Assembly: GCA_020226215.1 (NCBI GenBank)
Contig: CM035232.1
Location: 49,228,179-49,292,178 of the forward strand
DNA: 64,000 bases
From: Sindora glabra
Taxonomy: Eukaryota > Streptophyta > Magnoliopsida > Fabales > Fabaceae
Reading direction: 5' to 3'
This document shows, one piece after another, positions 62,673-64,000 of the stretch. Each line of letters begins with the position of its first letter. Within the stretch, counting starts at the first letter, position 1. Below the pieces are notes generated by a model. The model worked only from the letters and a program-made list of their open reading frames with translations. It had not been told where the DNA came from and searched no databases. The position numbers were made by a program, and so were the translations under genes.

Positions 62673-64000
62673 TGTTAGTGTATATGCCCTAAAACTAATC
62701 ATATTGGTGATTGTAATTTTGAATCATGTTATTTTAATGGCAATTCCAATTATTATATTTATATATATTGTCTGCGTAATATATTCAATTATGATAATAA
62801 CCTTACAATAATTGTATTCTTAAATGTCCCTAGTCATATATCATTGTGGATTAGGTTGCTTTGATATGTTAAGACTAGCATGTGTGAAGACTTATATGGG
62901 ATATTAAGTTTACACATGAGTACAAGTTAGAGAACTTGTATACTGGACCGACCCATATTAAGAACACTACATGGATTGTTATATGAGTGTCATGAGTGGT
63001 TCTTAGTAATCATTATTAATATGGTCCTTTGACCTAAGATCACCAAGGTTCCCTACATGTGAGTTTCATATTTTGATACTATTCTATGTCACTAATGGTT
63101 GAGTGAATGCAAGGGTAGATATTGGATATGTCACATATCATGCAGAGGGGTTTGTGTGATCAAGATAGGATTTGTCCATCCTATATAATAGGAGTAACAT
63201 CTATGGGCCCCTTGATTAAGTAAAGCTGAAAAAATGCATGGCCATGCTCAGATGAAATGACATGGGATGTCGATTACATTTGTTTCAGTCAGCTTACTTA
63301 GGAATCAAGAAACCTTAAGATTGGGCTATACGAGAATGACACGGTTCATGTCTCGTGCTCAATCTAGATGTATAGGACAAAAGGACATAGGTGATTATCA
63401 CGCATAAAGGTTTAGTCAAATCACTGACTTTCTCATTACTTAAGTAACAATGAAGTGTTGCTAGACACCAATCATTGTTTATGATCATTAATATGATTAA
63501 TGGTCATTGCCAACATAATGAGAGCCTGTAAGGTCGCACACTTAGAGCCTAGTGAATTTGGAATTAATGGACTAAATTGTTTGGGCTTAATATTTAGGAA
63601 TTCATGTTATAATTATAAGGCCCAATAGTAAGCCTATAATTGTACATGGAATAAATCCCAAATAGGTTAGGTTTTTCTATGCACCTATTTAAATAAGCTT
63701 GTTTGGTAATAATAGGATTACTATCATTATTCACACACCCCAAAAAGGCATAAAAAAAATCCCAGCACCTCTCCTTGACCAAAATCCCTGAAGAGGCGTA
63801 GCTAACACTACGAGATAAAAGGAGATCAATTCCAACCAGTGTTTGTGTGGACATTCATCAGTGATTCACGGGTTCGTGTGGATACCACAGAGGTGCAACC
63901 ACATTAAACGCTGCACTGGTGTTATAATTTTCTAGTTGCTATTCTGGTTCATAATTTGGAGAGCAGATCAGATTTGCTGTGTAGCAGATAGAAGATTTTT
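62673..64000 (+). repeat. 3' LTR of copia element 3 (truncated by window)
   Basis: Same start as the 5' LTR and collinear with it to the window end, with scattered substitutions, mainly transitions, and small indels such as 3 extra bases near 62878. The TATA palindrome has one change, to CCTATTTAAATAAG. Confidence 0.93.

Larger units (their letters stand above)
53993..64000 (+). mobile_element. Ty1-copia element 3, 3' LTR cut by window end
   Basis: A 1439-bp 5' LTR (TGTTAG...CAGCA), initiator-Met primer-binding site, leader, single-frame gag-pol, polypurine tract and a 3' LTR visible for 1328 bp. By comparison with the 5' LTR, about 115 bp of the 3' LTR lie beyond the window. LTRs differ by only a few percent by eye, so this is the youngest full element here. 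The 5' flank is TTTAT (53988-53992), so the same 5 bp is predicted after the 3' LTR. A foreign solo LTR (55877-57436) is nested in the leader; without it the element would be about 8.5 kb. Confidence 0.95.

Noticed and set aside
1..64000. CRISPR arrays, bacterial operons, rRNA genes or a novel defence-type system
   Set aside because: No regularly spaced repeats, no compact gene clusters and no intact foreign genes; all larger coding signals are plant transposable elements or gene relics.

Overview
This window is plant nuclear DNA, very AT-rich. It contains Ty1-copia retrotransposons primed by the initiator-Met tRNA type of site, a plant L1-type LINE, a tRNA-derived SINE, a PIF/Harbinger transposase relic, a non-autonomous hAT element, and split-exon relics of a plant glucose-6-phosphate isomerase gene. 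Nothing fixes the species; a eudicot is the best guess. There are no bacterial features, rRNA, convincing tRNA genes or CRISPR arrays.

Layout. 1-11.9 kb is AT-rich intergenic DNA with microsatellites, a solo LTR (2401-2861) and a small LTR element of the same family (8750-11485). 11950-19808 is a whole but badly decayed copia element with a 5-bp target duplication. 21571-27122 is a second copia element, on the minus strand, with a nearly continuous gag-pol frame. 28.2-29.6 kb holds a dead Harbinger transposase, followed by a MITE-like element (31356-31831) and quiet AT-rich DNA. 36420-37513 is a hAT-like element with an 8-bp target duplication.

The only gene-like tract is 37.6-43.3 kb. On the minus strand are possible exons of an unidentified gene (37662-40830). 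On the plus strand are the last five exons of a glucose-6-phosphate isomerase, broken by a stop and frameshifts. A SINE with an 11-bp target duplication sits at 44637-44777. A LINE (45077-50290, minus) is split by a 3.1-kb LTR-like insertion. 51544-53137 is a solo LTR in minus orientation. From 53993 to the window end is the best preserved element, a copia retrotransposon whose 3' LTR runs off the window. Its gag-pol keeps one frame for 3.96 kb with eight internal stops and no frameshift, and a 1.56-kb solo LTR of another family is nested in its leader.

I see no new functional system. The interest lies in precisely datable nested insertions, decay by point nonsense rather than frameshift in two copia elements, and the isomerase pseudogene. 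No intact, confidently functional protein gene was found.
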